DNA of 64,000 bases from JAKPUX01 sp035353815. GTDB taxonomy: Bacteria > Zhuqueibacterota > Zhuqueibacteria > Residuimicrobiales > Residuimicrobiaceae. A model generated the notes under the pieces. The model did not search any database. It was not told where the DNA came from and was given only the letters and a program-made list of their open reading frames with translations. The stretch's first letter is position 1; each line of letters starts with the position of its first letter. This document shows, piece after piece, positions 37,280 to 45,791 of this stretch. The stretch lies in contig DAOQAG010000005.1 of the NCBI GenBank assembly GCA_035353815.1, positions 1-64,000 on the forward strand, written 5' to 3'. The translations under genes and the position numbers were made by a program.

Positions 37280-37322
37280 AACAATGAGATCTTTTTGGAA
37301 TCGAAAACATCTTGAGGTTAAC

Positions 37323-38342
37323 ATGAAAAGAATAATCTCTTTGGGTCTCATCCTTCTCCTCCTGGTCACGGCCGGCCAAGCGCAAAATGTGACCAAGGTG
37401 GGGACCACCGCAGCCTCCTTCCTGAATGTCGGGCAGGGGGCGCGGGCGATCGCGATGGGCGGCGCCTATGTCTCGATGGCCAATGATGCCACCGCCCTTT
37501 ACTGGAACCCGGCGGGCATCGCGACCATGCAGGGCAGTGAGGCGGTCTTTAACCATTCCGAGTGGATTGCCGACATCAATTTCGACTTTGCCGGGATCGC
37601 GCTGAACCTGGGCAACATCGGCTCCGTCGGCCTTTTCGGCAATTTCATGACCATCGGTGAGATGGATGTCACGACCGAACTCTACCCCGAAGGCACCGGG
37701 CAGCGCTTCAACTCCGGCTCCTATACCATGGGCCTCTCCTACGGCCGCGCGCTCACCGACCGCTTCGCCATCGGCGCCAACGTTAAATATGTCCACGAGT
37801 ATATCATGAACAGCGGCGCCAGCGGCCTTGCTCTCGATATCGGCACGGTCTTCACCACCCAGTTCCGCGGCCTGCGCCTCGGCGCCGCCATCAGCAATTT
37901 CGGCACCAAGATGCGCATGTCCGGACGGGATCTGCTGGTGCAGCATGACACCGATCCCCTGCGCGAAGGCAACAACGACAAGATCAATGCCAATATGGCC
38001 ACCGATTATTTCGAAATGCCCCTCTACCTGCGCGTCGGCATGTCCTACAACGTCCTCCAGGACACCAAAAAGCATGCCCTCTGGGTGGCGGTGGACGCCG
38101 TGCATCCGAGCGACAACGTCGAGTCGGTTAACCTGGGCGCCGAATATGCCTTCGACAACATGTTCTTTCTCCGCGGCGGCTACGCCTCGCTCTTTTCCAA
38201 AGACGCTGAGCAGGGATTGACCTTGGGCGGTGGCCTGCGCTATAATTTTGGCGGCAAAATGGCTCTCAAGCTCGATTATGCCTACGAGGCCTTCGGCCGC
38301 TTCGATTACGTCCAGAAATTCACCCTGGGCATCGGCTTTTAA
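37323..38342 (+). CDS. PorV/PorQ family outer-membrane protein
   Basis: 339 residues with a signal peptide (to about AGQAQ). The N-terminal block VGTTAASFLNVGQGARAIAMGGAYVSMANDATALYWNPAG is diagnostic of the PorV/PorQ family (FadL-like barrel), and the protein ends in an aromatic residue (GIGF). PorV is a shuttle subunit of type IX secretion in Bacteroidota. I chose ATG at 37323 behind TTGAGG. Its place directly after a sorting-tail protein suggests it serves that cargo's export; this is inference. Confidence 0.9.
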   Translation: MKRIISLGLILLLLVTAGQAQNVTKVGTTAASFLNVGQGARAIAMGGAYVSMANDATALYWNPAGIATMQGSEAVFNHSEWIADINFDFAGIALNLGNIGSVGLFGNFMTIGEMDVTTELYPEGTGQRFNSGSYTMGLSYGRALTDRFAIGANVKYVHEYIMNSGASGLALDIGTVFTTQFRGLRLGAAISNFGTKMRMSGRDLLVQHDTDPLREGNNDKINANMATDYFEMPLYLRVGMSYNVLQDTKKHALWVAVDAVHPSDNVESVNLGAEYAFDNMFFLRGGYASLFSKDAEQGLTLGGGLRYNFGGKMALKLDYAYEAFGRFDYVQKFTLGIGF

Positions 38343-38394
38343 TGCCCGGACCGCGGCGCCGTACGCAGCCGCAGCTGGATTGAACGGCCTGAGA

Positions 38395-38424
38395 GGGGAG
38401 AGAGCCAGAACTCTCTCCCCTTTT
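38395..38424 (+). terminator. Terminator after the PorV-like gene
   Basis: A perfect 10-base stem (38395-38404 with 38411-38420), a six-base loop and TTTT. It ends the receptor/secreted-protein/PorV operon before the PpiC gene. Confidence 0.85.
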
Positions 38425-38468
38425 GCCTTTTCTCTCGCAGACAAGTCGCTCATTTTTTTGGGTAAAGT

Positions 38469-39965
38469 ATGAAAAAAGCCCTTGCCCTGATCACCCTGCT
38501 CTTCGCCTGCTCCCTTGCCCCGCTGGATGATCGCATCGCCGCGCTCGTCAATCGTGAGCCGATCTCCATCGAGGAGGTGCGCAACAATATCCACTTTATG
38601 ACCCTCTATGCCCGCAACAAGAAGGGGCGGGAACTGGTCGATGCGCATCTCGATCTCCTCATCGAGAAAAAGCTCTTCGCCCAGGAGGCCCGGCGCCAGG
38701 GGCTGGAAATGAATCCCCTGGTGCGCCAGGTCGTCGACTGGGCGGAGCGCGACCAGATGATCAAGGCCCTCTATCGCGACGAGGTGCGCAACAAGGTGCA
38801 GCCCTCCGAAGCGGAGATCCGTGCCGCCTTTTTGCGCGGTCGCGAGCAGGTGCGTCTCCGCCATCTTTTCGCCCGCTCCGAGGTCGATGCCCTGCTGCTC
38901 AAGGAGCAGCTTGACAAGGGCGTTCCCTTTGAGGAGCTGGCCGCACGCACCTTTCATGACAGCACCCTGGCACACAATGGCGGTGACCTGGGGTTCATCG
39001 GTTATGACGATATCGACGAGAAGCTGGCCGAGAGCGCCTTTGCCCTGCCGCTGCATCAGATCTCGGCGCCGGTGCAGAGCCGGTATGGCTGGCATATCCT
39101 GCGCGTGGATAATCGCCGCCAGCAGCTTTTCAACAACGAGGCCGAGTATGCACAGCAGCGCGACGCCATCAGCAAGGACCTGATCCGCAAACTGGAGAAA
39201 AAGGCGGCTGGGGCTTACGTTGATAAAATGATGAGCGCCCTCGATGTCAAGATGATCAACGCGAGCTTTAACATCCTCGCGGCTAACGTCAAGGGGATTG
39301 TTCTGGGTGCGGAGCGGATGGTACCGAATTACCAGCCCATGCTCGGGGGCAGCGAAATGATGATGATGAACGACGGCATCGGCGGGCACCAGAAGGAGGT
39401 GCTGGTGGTCTGGAAGGGGGGAGCGCTGACCCTCGGGGAGTTCAGCAAACGGGTGGAATCGCTTCCGGTCAGCGAACGGCCGCGCATCGACACTCCGGCC
39501 CACCTGCGCACGGACATTGGCAAGCTCGCCATGCGCGAGCTGCTGGTGCAGCAGGCCAAACGCCAGAACCTCGACAAGGACCCCCAGGTGCAGGAGGGGG
39601 TGCGCAAATGGCGGGAGGACTATCTTTTCGGCGCGCTCTGGCAACGGGTGCGCGACACGCTCAAGGTGAGCCCGGCGGAGGAAGCAGCCTTTTTTGCCAC
39701 CCATACCGGCCGCTACCGCGAATTCCTCGAGCGCCGGTCCCAGGGCCTGCTCTCGCCGGATTCGCTCGCGCTCATCCCGGAGCTGCAAAAGCAGGTGCAC
39801 GAGGAGGTGCTGGGTGAAAAAAACGACGTGATCTATGCGCGCATGGCCGCGGAGCTGCGCGGCAAAGCCAGGATTCGCCGCAACGAGAAACAGCTCGAAG
39901 CCCTGGCGGCGGAGTTTCCCGCCGGCCGCGAGCGCATCGATATGATGGGCCTGCCGAACAAATGA
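38469..39965 (+). CDS. PpiC-type peptidyl-prolyl isomerase / SurA-like chaperone
   Basis: 498 residues. The N-terminus has an export signal with a possible lipobox (LLFACS). A SurA-N-like helical region is followed by a parvulin domain (about 125-225) with RLRHLFA, FHDSTLAHNGGDLGFIG and VQSRYGWHILRVDNR. A second, weaker half (VVWKGGALTLGEFSKRVESL) repeats the substrate-binding layout. Periplasmic foldases of this kind assist outer-membrane and secreted proteins, in keeping with the neighbours. Its final codons (MMGLPNK) are copied in the 72-bp tandem repeat that follows. Confidence 0.88.
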   Translation: MKKALALITLLFACSLAPLDDRIAALVNREPISIEEVRNNIHFMTLYARNKKGRELVDAHLDLLIEKKLFAQEARRQGLEMNPLVRQVVDWAERDQMIKALYRDEVRNKVQPSEAEIRAAFLRGREQVRLRHLFARSEVDALLLKEQLDKGVPFEELAARTFHDSTLAHNGGDLGFIGYDDIDEKLAESAFALPLHQISAPVQSRYGWHILRVDNRRQQLFNNEAEYAQQRDAISKDLIRKLEKKAAGAYVDKMMSALDVKMINASFNILAANVKGIVLGAERMVPNYQPMLGGSEMMMMNDGIGGHQKEVLVVWKGGALTLGEFSKRVESLPVSERPRIDTPAHLRTDIGKLAMRELLVQQAKRQNLDKDPQVQEGVRKWREDYLFGALWQRVRDTLKVSPAEEAAFFATHTGRYREFLERRSQGLLSPDSLALIPELQKQVHEEVLGEKNDVIYARMAAELRGKARIRRNEKQLEALAAEFPAGRERIDMMGLPNK

Positions 39966-40100
39966 TCAAGATAGCAAGCAGCGGACCGAGCCCCCAAGGC
40001 CCGGGCTTGTGTCCTGATGGGCCTGCCGAACAAATGATCAAGATAGCAGATAGCGGACCGAGCCCCCAAGGCCCGGGCTTGTGTCCTGATGGGCCTGCCG
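39944..40100 (+). repeat. 72-bp direct repeat copying the foldase 3' end
   Basis: Unit 1 (39944-40015) starts inside the last codons of the PpiC gene and includes its stop. Unit 2 (40016-40087) differs at only a few bases around 40048-40052. A third copy begins at 40088 but diverges after 13 bases. Each unit contains an AAGGCCCGGGCTT near-palindrome. The pattern is that of a tandem duplication by slippage or of a recombination scar. Confidence 0.92.
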
Positions 40101-40308
40101 TACCAATAAAAAAGATTGTAGGTCAGCCGGGATTTTCTTAATTTGGCGGACGCACATAATGACGAGCGCAACGCGCGCTTGTGCGCAACAAGGCCGCCTT
40201 CAGGGCGCCCGGCGGGCACAGGCGGCCGCAGCCGGCTGCACACTGGGGGGAGAGTGCCCCGAGCGGCCGCTGCAGCAGATGACTACTCCAGATACCGAGG
40301 TATCCAAG
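40101..40308. other. Intergenic stretch before the DUF5989 gene
   Basis: GC-rich sequence without a recognisable gene. It can be read in frame as an N-terminal extension of the DUF5989 protein, but composition is low-complexity (Ala, Gly, Arg) and the known family begins at the MSKLSILKEFW segment. No promoter was clear. Confidence 0.45.
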
Positions 40309-40467
40309 ATGTCCAAACTCTCCATCCTCAAGGAATTCTGGCTCTTTATGCGGGAGCGCAAAAAATGGTGGCTGGGTCCCATCCTTTTTTTTCTGCTGCT
40401 GCTTGGGCTGCTGATCGTCTTTGCTGAAGGATCCGCGCTGGCGCCGTTCATCTATACCCTGTTCTGA
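40309..40467 (+). CDS. DUF5989 family miniprotein
   Basis: A 52-residue protein beginning MSKLSILKEFWLFMRERKK, with one membrane helix and the ending SALAPFIYTLF; this matches the DUF5989 family closely. Family members are often encoded beside an SxtJ-like membrane protein, a carbamoyltransferase and an SGNH hydrolase. Here only the SGNH hydrolase is present, ten bases downstream. An in-frame ATG ten codons upstream (40279) is an alternative start. It is short enough to be missed by gene finders. Confidence 0.85.
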   Translation: MSKLSILKEFWLFMRERKKWWLGPILFFLLLLGLLIVFAEGSALAPFIYTLF

Positions 40468-40477
40468 CTGGGCCGGC

Positions 40478-42502
40478 GTGAGCAAATCGACCAGCCATAC
40501 CGGCCCTGCCGCGCTCTCCCGCGGCCGCAAGCGACTCTTCTGGGTCGTGCTCGTCGCATTTCCCGTGCTTCTCTTGCTGCTGCTCGAGGGCGGCCTGCGG
40601 CTGTTCCATTACGGGGTGGCGGATGATCTTGTCCTGCCGCGCCAGGAGTACGGCGAGCGCTACTACCAGATCAACCGCCAGGTGGCGCGCCGCTACTTCG
40701 GGAGCGGCGAAGCGAACGTTCCCGATGCCCGCGGCGAGGCCTTTGCCTGCGTTAAAACCCCGGCAACCTGCCGCATTTTCTGCCTCGGCGGCTCCACCAC
40801 CGCCGGCTGGCCCTACCAGCACAACGCCGGCTTTCCGAGCCAGTTGCAGGCGCGCCTCAGCCTGCTCTTTCCGCAGCGCAATTTCGAAGTGATCAATGTT
40901 GGCATCTCCGCCATCAACAGCTATTCGGTGCTCGATTTTACCCGCGAACTGCTGCGCTATCAGCCTGATCTGTTTCTCATCTACATGGGGCACAATGAGT
41001 TCTACGGCGCCCTCGGCGCTGCCAGTACCCGGAGCATCGGCCTCAGCCGGCCCCTGATCAAGTTCTATATGCGTCTGGAACGGCTCAAGCTGGTGCAGCT
41101 GCTGCGCGACGGGCTCGGGCGGCTGCGCCGCGCCCCGGCGGCCGCCGGGCCGCACGAGACCCTGATGGAGAGCATGGTCGGCGACAAGAAGATCCTGCCC
41201 GACAGCCCGCGCTATCGTCGCGCCCGGGCGGATTTTTCCGCCAATCTCGACGAGATTCTGGCCATGATCCGCAAGGCCGGCGTACCTGTCCTGGTCAGTA
41301 CCCTGGTCAGCAATATCGCCGACCAGCCGCCTTTCGAATCTGCCTTCACTCCGGGCTTCCAGCGCCAGGCCGAATGGCAGGCTCTCGAGCGGCAGGGCGA
41401 TGCAGCCCTGGCCCGCGGCGCGCATGCGGCCGCTCTGGCGTTCTTTCGCCAGGCGGCAGCCCTGGATTCGCTCCCGGCCGCACTCAGCTACAAGATGGGG
41501 CAATGCCAGCGCTGGCTGGGGGACTCTTTGACCGCGCGCCGGCTGCTGGAACGGGCCCGCGATCTTGATGCCCTGCGCTTCCGCGCCAGTGCGGAATTCA
41601 ATGCCGTGATCCGCCGGGTCTGCCGCGAGCGCGGCGTGCCGGTCGTGGAGACCGAGGCGGCCTTCATCCAGGCCGCGCCACAGGGGCTGATCGGCCATAC
41701 CCTCATGCTCGACCATCTCCATCCCGGTTCTCCCGGCTATCTGCTGATGGCGGACGCCTTTTGCCGGACCATGGCGACCGACAGTCTGATCGTCCCGACC
41801 GCGCAGTGGCCCTGGTCGCGCGACCTCCCGGCGGAACAGCTGCTCGCCCGCGCCTGCATCACCCCTCTGGAAGAGGAGATCGCCGCGGAGCGGATCCGCA
41901 TTCTCACCAGCCGCTACCCCTTCCGGGAAGAGCACAGGATCCAGACCGTGGATGAGCCCGAGTACGCCAGGGTCCTGCAGGGCGCGGCGCAAATGCTCTT
42001 CCAGCGCAAATGGAGCTGGAGCGAAGCGCACTACCGCGTCGCCGAGTGGCTCTCCGAGCGGCAGCGTTACAGCGAGGCGGCGCAGGAGTACCGGGCGGTC
42101 ATTCGCGTTGTGCCCGGCAACTATTATCCCTATCTCTTCCTCGCCAACATGCTGACGCGGATGGAGCAGTGGGACGATGCCGAGAAGGCGCTGCGCGAGG
42201 CCGCGGTGTTGAGTCCGAATCTGCCCTTCGCCTACGCCAAGCTGGGCGTCCAGTATATGAGCCGGAATGAAACGGACAAAGCCCTGCCGGTGCTGAAGCA
42301 GGCGATCGCCCTGGCGGGCAACAGCCGTGATTTCAGCCGGACCGATCTGGCGCGGGTCCATTATTTGCTCGGGGTGGCGCTGGCGCAGCGCGGCGAGTAT
42401 GCGCAAGCGCGCACGGAAGCCGGCATCGCCCTGAACCTTTCGCCGGGTGAGGCGCGGGTGCAGGCGTTGCTGGAGCAACTGAATCGAATCGGAGCGCCCT
42501 GA
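40478..42502 (+). CDS. Membrane-anchored SGNH hydrolase with TPR tail
   Basis: 674 residues. GTG at 40478 follows the DUF5989 stop by ten bases. One membrane helix (LFWVVLVAFPVLLLLLLEGG) anchors an SGNH domain (about 80-440) with CLGGSTTAGWPY (Ser nucleophile), NVGISAINSY, MGHNEFYGALG and the late DHLHPGSPGYLLMA that supplies Asp and His. A C-terminal TPR region (about 520-670) has YSEAAQEYRAVIRVVP and WDDAEKALREAAVLSP. Such proteins modify extracellular glycans in DUF5989 loci; the substrate is unknown here. Confidence 0.87.
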   Translation: MSKSTSHTGPAALSRGRKRLFWVVLVAFPVLLLLLLEGGLRLFHYGVADDLVLPRQEYGERYYQINRQVARRYFGSGEANVPDARGEAFACVKTPATCRIFCLGGSTTAGWPYQHNAGFPSQLQARLSLLFPQRNFEVINVGISAINSYSVLDFTRELLRYQPDLFLIYMGHNEFYGALGAASTRSIGLSRPLIKFYMRLERLKLVQLLRDGLGRLRRAPAAAGPHETLMESMVGDKKILPDSPRYRRARADFSANLDEILAMIRKAGVPVLVSTLVSNIADQPPFESAFTPGFQRQAEWQALERQGDAALARGAHAAALAFFRQAAALDSLPAALSYKMGQCQRWLGDSLTARRLLERARDLDALRFRASAEFNAVIRRVCRERGVPVVETEAAFIQAAPQGLIGHTLMLDHLHPGSPGYLLMADAFCRTMATDSLIVPTAQWPWSRDLPAEQLLARACITPLEEEIAAERIRILTSRYPFREEHRIQTVDEPEYARVLQGAAQMLFQRKWSWSEAHYRVAEWLSERQRYSEAAQEYRAVIRVVPGNYYPYLFLANMLTRMEQWDDAEKALREAAVLSPNLPFAYAKLGVQYMSRNETDKALPVLKQAIALAGNSRDFSRTDLARVHYLLGVALAQRGEYAQARTEAGIALNLSPGEARVQALLEQLNRIGAP

Positions 42503-42562
42503 GACCGCGGGCAAAACCGGGGCTCCGGAATAGTGCCGTACCACTTTATACAGAGGTGAATA

Positions 42563-43825
42563 GTGCTTTTGCGCAGAACCGCACCGGGTCTCCGCTGTAC
42601 CGTACTGTCCCTGTTTTTGCTGCTCCTGCTCGGTGCAGGCTGCGGTAAACGGGATGAGAAGCGCATTCTCGTCTGGCATTCGATGCGGCCGGTCGAGGCC
42701 GATCTGCTGCGCGCCGAGTTGGCCAAATTCGGCGCGGAGCATCCCGGATGGCAGTTCAGCGAACTCTATTACCAGAACGAGACGGCGCGCACGAATTACA
42801 TCATCTCCGCGCTCGGCGGCAGCGGTCCGGAGCTGTTCTGGGGGGCCAATGACAATGTCGGCCCTCTGGTTGAGATGGGGGTGATCCAGCCGCTGGAGCC
42901 GCTGCTCGAGCCGGCGTTTCTCGACAGCTTTTTACTGGAGCCCATTCGCGCCAATACCTGGCTCAACGGCCATCTCTGGCAGATTGCCGATCGGGTCGGC
43001 AATCACCTCTGCCTGGTCTACAACAAAAAACTGATCGCCAAACCACCGCAGAGTATCAGCGAACTGATCCGCGTCGGCAAGGAGTTGACCAGGGATTTCA
43101 ATGGCGATGGCAAACCCGATCAGTACGCTCTGGTCTGGAATTATACCGAACCTTTTTTTGCCGTGCCCTTCATCGGCGGCTATGGTGGCTGGATCATCGA
43201 TGATTCCACCCATCAGCCCACCCTCAACACCCGAGCGGTGGCCCAGGCCTGCCAGCTGATCTATGACCTTGGCCATACCTACCGCATCATCCCGGAAGAG
43301 TGCGATTACGAGATTGCCAATGCGCTCTTCAAGGATGGGTATGCGGCGATGATCATCAATGGCAGCTGGTCGTGGGGCACCTACCTCGAAAACGGGATCG
43401 ACCTCGGGATCGCGCGCATTCCGCGGATCGATGCGACCGGGCTCTGGCCGGCGCCGGCCGTATCCCCCCTCGGCTACTCGCTCAACATCAATACCACGGG
43501 CGAAAAACGCAGCATCGCCCTGGAGCTGCTGCGCCACCTGACCTCCGCCGAGGTGCAGCTCAAATTCACTGCGCTCTCGATCGCCCTGCCGTCGCGCACG
43601 GCCGCCTTCAACAGCCCCGAGGTCCAGAACAATGCCCTCGCCCTGGCCTCGCTGGAACAAATGAAGGTGGGCCGGCTGATGTCGCCGGTCACCGAGATGC
43701 GCTGGATCTGGGACGCCATGCGGCCGAGCTACCAGGCCATCTTTTCCGGGCGGGTGACCGCCTTGGAGGCGGCACGGCAAATGCAGGAACTGGCCCTCAA
43801 ACTGATCAAGGAAAACCGGGAGTGA
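42563..43825 (+). CDS. Sugar ABC transporter substrate-binding lipoprotein (family 1)
   Basis: 420 residues with a lipobox GAGC and a fold of family-1 solute-binding proteins: ILVWHSMRPVEADLL, NDNVGPLVEMGVIQPLEPL, RVGNHLCLVYNKKLI, DGYAAMIINGSWSW and the C-terminal SPVTEMRWIWDAM. GTG at 42563 sits behind GAGGTG. The next gene (inner-membrane permease) starts two bases after its stop. Maltose/maltodextrin-like oligosaccharide binding fits the family. The ligand is not determined. Confidence 0.92.
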   Translation: MLLRRTAPGLRCTVLSLFLLLLLGAGCGKRDEKRILVWHSMRPVEADLLRAELAKFGAEHPGWQFSELYYQNETARTNYIISALGGSGPELFWGANDNVGPLVEMGVIQPLEPLLEPAFLDSFLLEPIRANTWLNGHLWQIADRVGNHLCLVYNKKLIAKPPQSISELIRVGKELTRDFNGDGKPDQYALVWNYTEPFFAVPFIGGYGGWIIDDSTHQPTLNTRAVAQACQLIYDLGHTYRIIPEECDYEIANALFKDGYAAMIINGSWSWGTYLENGIDLGIARIPRIDATGLWPAPAVSPLGYSLNINTTGEKRSIALELLRHLTSAEVQLKFTALSIALPSRTAAFNSPEVQNNALALASLEQMKVGRLMSPVTEMRWIWDAMRPSYQAIFSGRVTALEAARQMQELALKLIKENRE

Positions 43826-43826
43826 T

Positions 43827-44720
43827 ATGGCTGGGAGCGCCGGACAAGTCAAGGTGAACCGGCTGGCGTATCTCTACACGACGCCGGCCTTCATCCTCAT
43901 GGGGATGATGATCGTTTATCCCTTTCTCTTCAATATCGTCATCTCTTTCTCCAACATGAATCTGACCCACTTCCGCGACTGGCATCTCGCCGGCCTGGCC
44001 AATTACGCCCAGGTGCTCTCTGATGCCAGCTTTTGGTACTACTTTTTCAAGACCGTGCTCTGGACGCTCCTCAACGTCATATTCCACGTCGGCATCGGCG
44101 TCTCCCTGGCGCTGCTCCTCAACAAGGATATCAAGGGCAAATCGATCTTTCGCACCCTGCTGATCCTGCCCTGGGCCGTGCCGCAATACATCACCGCCCT
44201 CACCTGGCGCGGGATGTTCAATTCGGAATATGGCGCGGTCAACCTGCTGCTCAATCAGCTCTTCGGGATCACCGTCCCCTGGCTGACGACTGAATGGGGG
44301 GCTTTCACCGCCTGCCTGATCACCAACATCTGGCTCGGCTTTCCCTTCATGATGATCATCGCCCTCGGGGGATTGCAGAGCATCCCTGACGAGCTCTACG
44401 AGGCGGCCGACATCGACGGCTCCAGTTGGTGGCACAAGCTGCGCCATATCACCATCCCCCTGCTCAAACCGGTGATGGTGCCGGCCATAACCCTTGGCGT
44501 GATCTGGACCTTTAATAATTTCAATGTCGTCTGGCTGGTTTCCAATGGCGGCGAGCCCTCCGACAAGACGCATATCCTCGTCTCCTGGATCTACAAGAGC
44601 GCCTTTACCTACTTCCGCATGGGCTATGCTGCGGCGTTTTCGATGGTGCTCTTTGCGATTCTGCTCATCTTTAGCTGGAATTTCATCAAAAAGACCCGCG
44701 CCACCGAGGCGGTTTATTAG
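43827..44720 (+). CDS. Sugar ABC transporter permease, MalF-like
   Basis: 297 residues and six membrane segments. The cytoplasmic EAA loop is EAADIDGSSWWHKLRHITIP, standard for carbohydrate (CUT1) permeases. GGGAG precedes the ATG, which begins two bases after the binding-protein stop. It pairs with the second permease at 44867, from which it is separated by an inverted repeat. No ATP-binding protein gene lies in this cluster. Confidence 0.94.
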   Translation: MAGSAGQVKVNRLAYLYTTPAFILMGMMIVYPFLFNIVISFSNMNLTHFRDWHLAGLANYAQVLSDASFWYYFFKTVLWTLLNVIFHVGIGVSLALLLNKDIKGKSIFRTLLILPWAVPQYITALTWRGMFNSEYGAVNLLLNQLFGITVPWLTTEWGAFTACLITNIWLGFPFMMIIALGGLQSIPDELYEAADIDGSSWWHKLRHITIPLLKPVMVPAITLGVIWTFNNFNVVWLVSNGGEPSDKTHILVSWIYKSAFTYFRMGYAAAFSMVLFAILLIFSWNFIKKTRATEAVY

Positions 44721-44758
44721 AGATCTGGAACTGAACGTCTGTAAAGAGCCTAAAGTTT

Positions 44759-44837
44759 TCACACAGTGGCACAAAGGCACAAAGAAAGGACCACCGAACT
44801 TGGTTGATTTCTCCGCGTCCTCCGTGCCACTGTGTGA
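44759..44837. repeat. Imperfect 79-bp inverted repeat (CACAGTGGCAC type)
   Basis: The arms TCACACAGTGGCAC (44759-44772) and GTGCCACTGTGTGA (44824-44837) match perfectly over 14 bases. The 51-base interior also has partly complementary flanks (AAAGAAA with TTTCTCC). The sequence resembles the widely dispersed CACAGAG/CTCTGTG palindromic intergenic repeats of environmental bacteria, from memory only. It lies between the two permease genes and would form a hairpin in their mRNA. Confidence 0.8.
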
Positions 44838-44866
44838 GTAAAACCAAACAGCTGCAAGGGCAAACC

Positions 44867-45709
44867 ATGCGAAAACCGAGAGATCTGTCAACGAGCGGAA
44901 AAATATTCGCCTATGTGGTGCTGTTCCTCTTCACCCTCTTCGCCATCTGGCCGGTGCTGCAGGTCCTTTCCATCTCGCTGCGCCCCGGCGACCGCCTCCT
45001 GAGCAAATCCCTGGCGATCATCCCCGCGGACGCCAGCTTCAACTCCTATGTCCACCTCTTCACCCGCGAACCCTTCTTGCGCTGGCTGGGCAACAGTGTC
45101 GTCGTCTCCGGGGTGGTCACCCTGGTCGGCTCCCTGCTGGCCGCCTTTGCCGGCTACGCCTTCTCCCGCTACAAGTTCCGCGGGCGCGATACGGCCATGG
45201 TCGGCATCATTACCACCCAGATGTTTCCGGTCACCATGCTGCTGCTGCCGCTCTTCATTCTCCTGATCCGGATCAAGGCCTATGACAATTACCTCGGCCT
45301 GATCATCGCCTACTCCGCCACGGCCCTGCCCTTCACCATCTGGCAAATGAAGGGCTTTTACGATACCATCCCCTACAGCCTCGAGGAGGCCGCAAGCATC
45401 GACGGCTGCACCCCCTTTGCGGTATTCTGGCGCATCGTTCTGCCGCTGGCTGCGCCCGCCCTGGTCATCAACGCTCTCTTTACCTTCATGACCGCGTGGA
45501 GCGAATATCTGGTCGCGGCGGTGATCATTCAGGACAAGTCCATGTTCACCCTGCCGCTCGGCCTCAAAATGTTCCAGTCCAATATGGAGGTGGCCTGGGG
45601 CCTCTATTCCGCCGGCGCGGTCATGGTCAGCATCCCTGTGGTGCTGCTCTTCATGTTCCTGAGCCGCTGGCTGATCTCCGGGCTGACCCTGGGCAGTGTC
45701 AAGGGTTGA
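44867..45709 (+). CDS. Sugar ABC transporter permease, MalG-like
   Basis: 280 residues and six membrane segments with the EAA loop EEAASIDGCTPFAVFWRIVLP. The motif PFTIWQMKGFYDTIP and the ending GLTLGSVKG are typical of CUT1 MalG-type permeases. I chose ATG at 44867 behind AAGGG; frames extending upstream run into the inverted repeat. It forms the second subunit of the transmembrane pair. Confidence 0.94.
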   Translation: MRKPRDLSTSGKIFAYVVLFLFTLFAIWPVLQVLSISLRPGDRLLSKSLAIIPADASFNSYVHLFTREPFLRWLGNSVVVSGVVTLVGSLLAAFAGYAFSRYKFRGRDTAMVGIITTQMFPVTMLLLPLFILLIRIKAYDNYLGLIIAYSATALPFTIWQMKGFYDTIPYSLEEAASIDGCTPFAVFWRIVLPLAAPALVINALFTFMTAWSEYLVAAVIIQDKSMFTLPLGLKMFQSNMEVAWGLYSAGAVMVSIPVVLLFMFLSRWLISGLTLGSVKG

Positions 45710-45791
45710 TCCCGCGGGCGCCGCTTTTTCCCTTGAATTTATGGCCTGAGTTTCGTAACATGTGGGCCAGGGGAAGAAGAGGAGAGGCGCC

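Noticed and set aside
37272..39800. 842-codon minus-strand frame opposite PorV and PpiC genes
   Set aside because: It crosses two real genes and a terminator on the opposite strand; no domain seen.
44686..44868. Short minus-strand frame across the inverted repeat
   Set aside because: Its peptide derives from the dispersed repeat itself; such frames recur wherever the repeat occurs.
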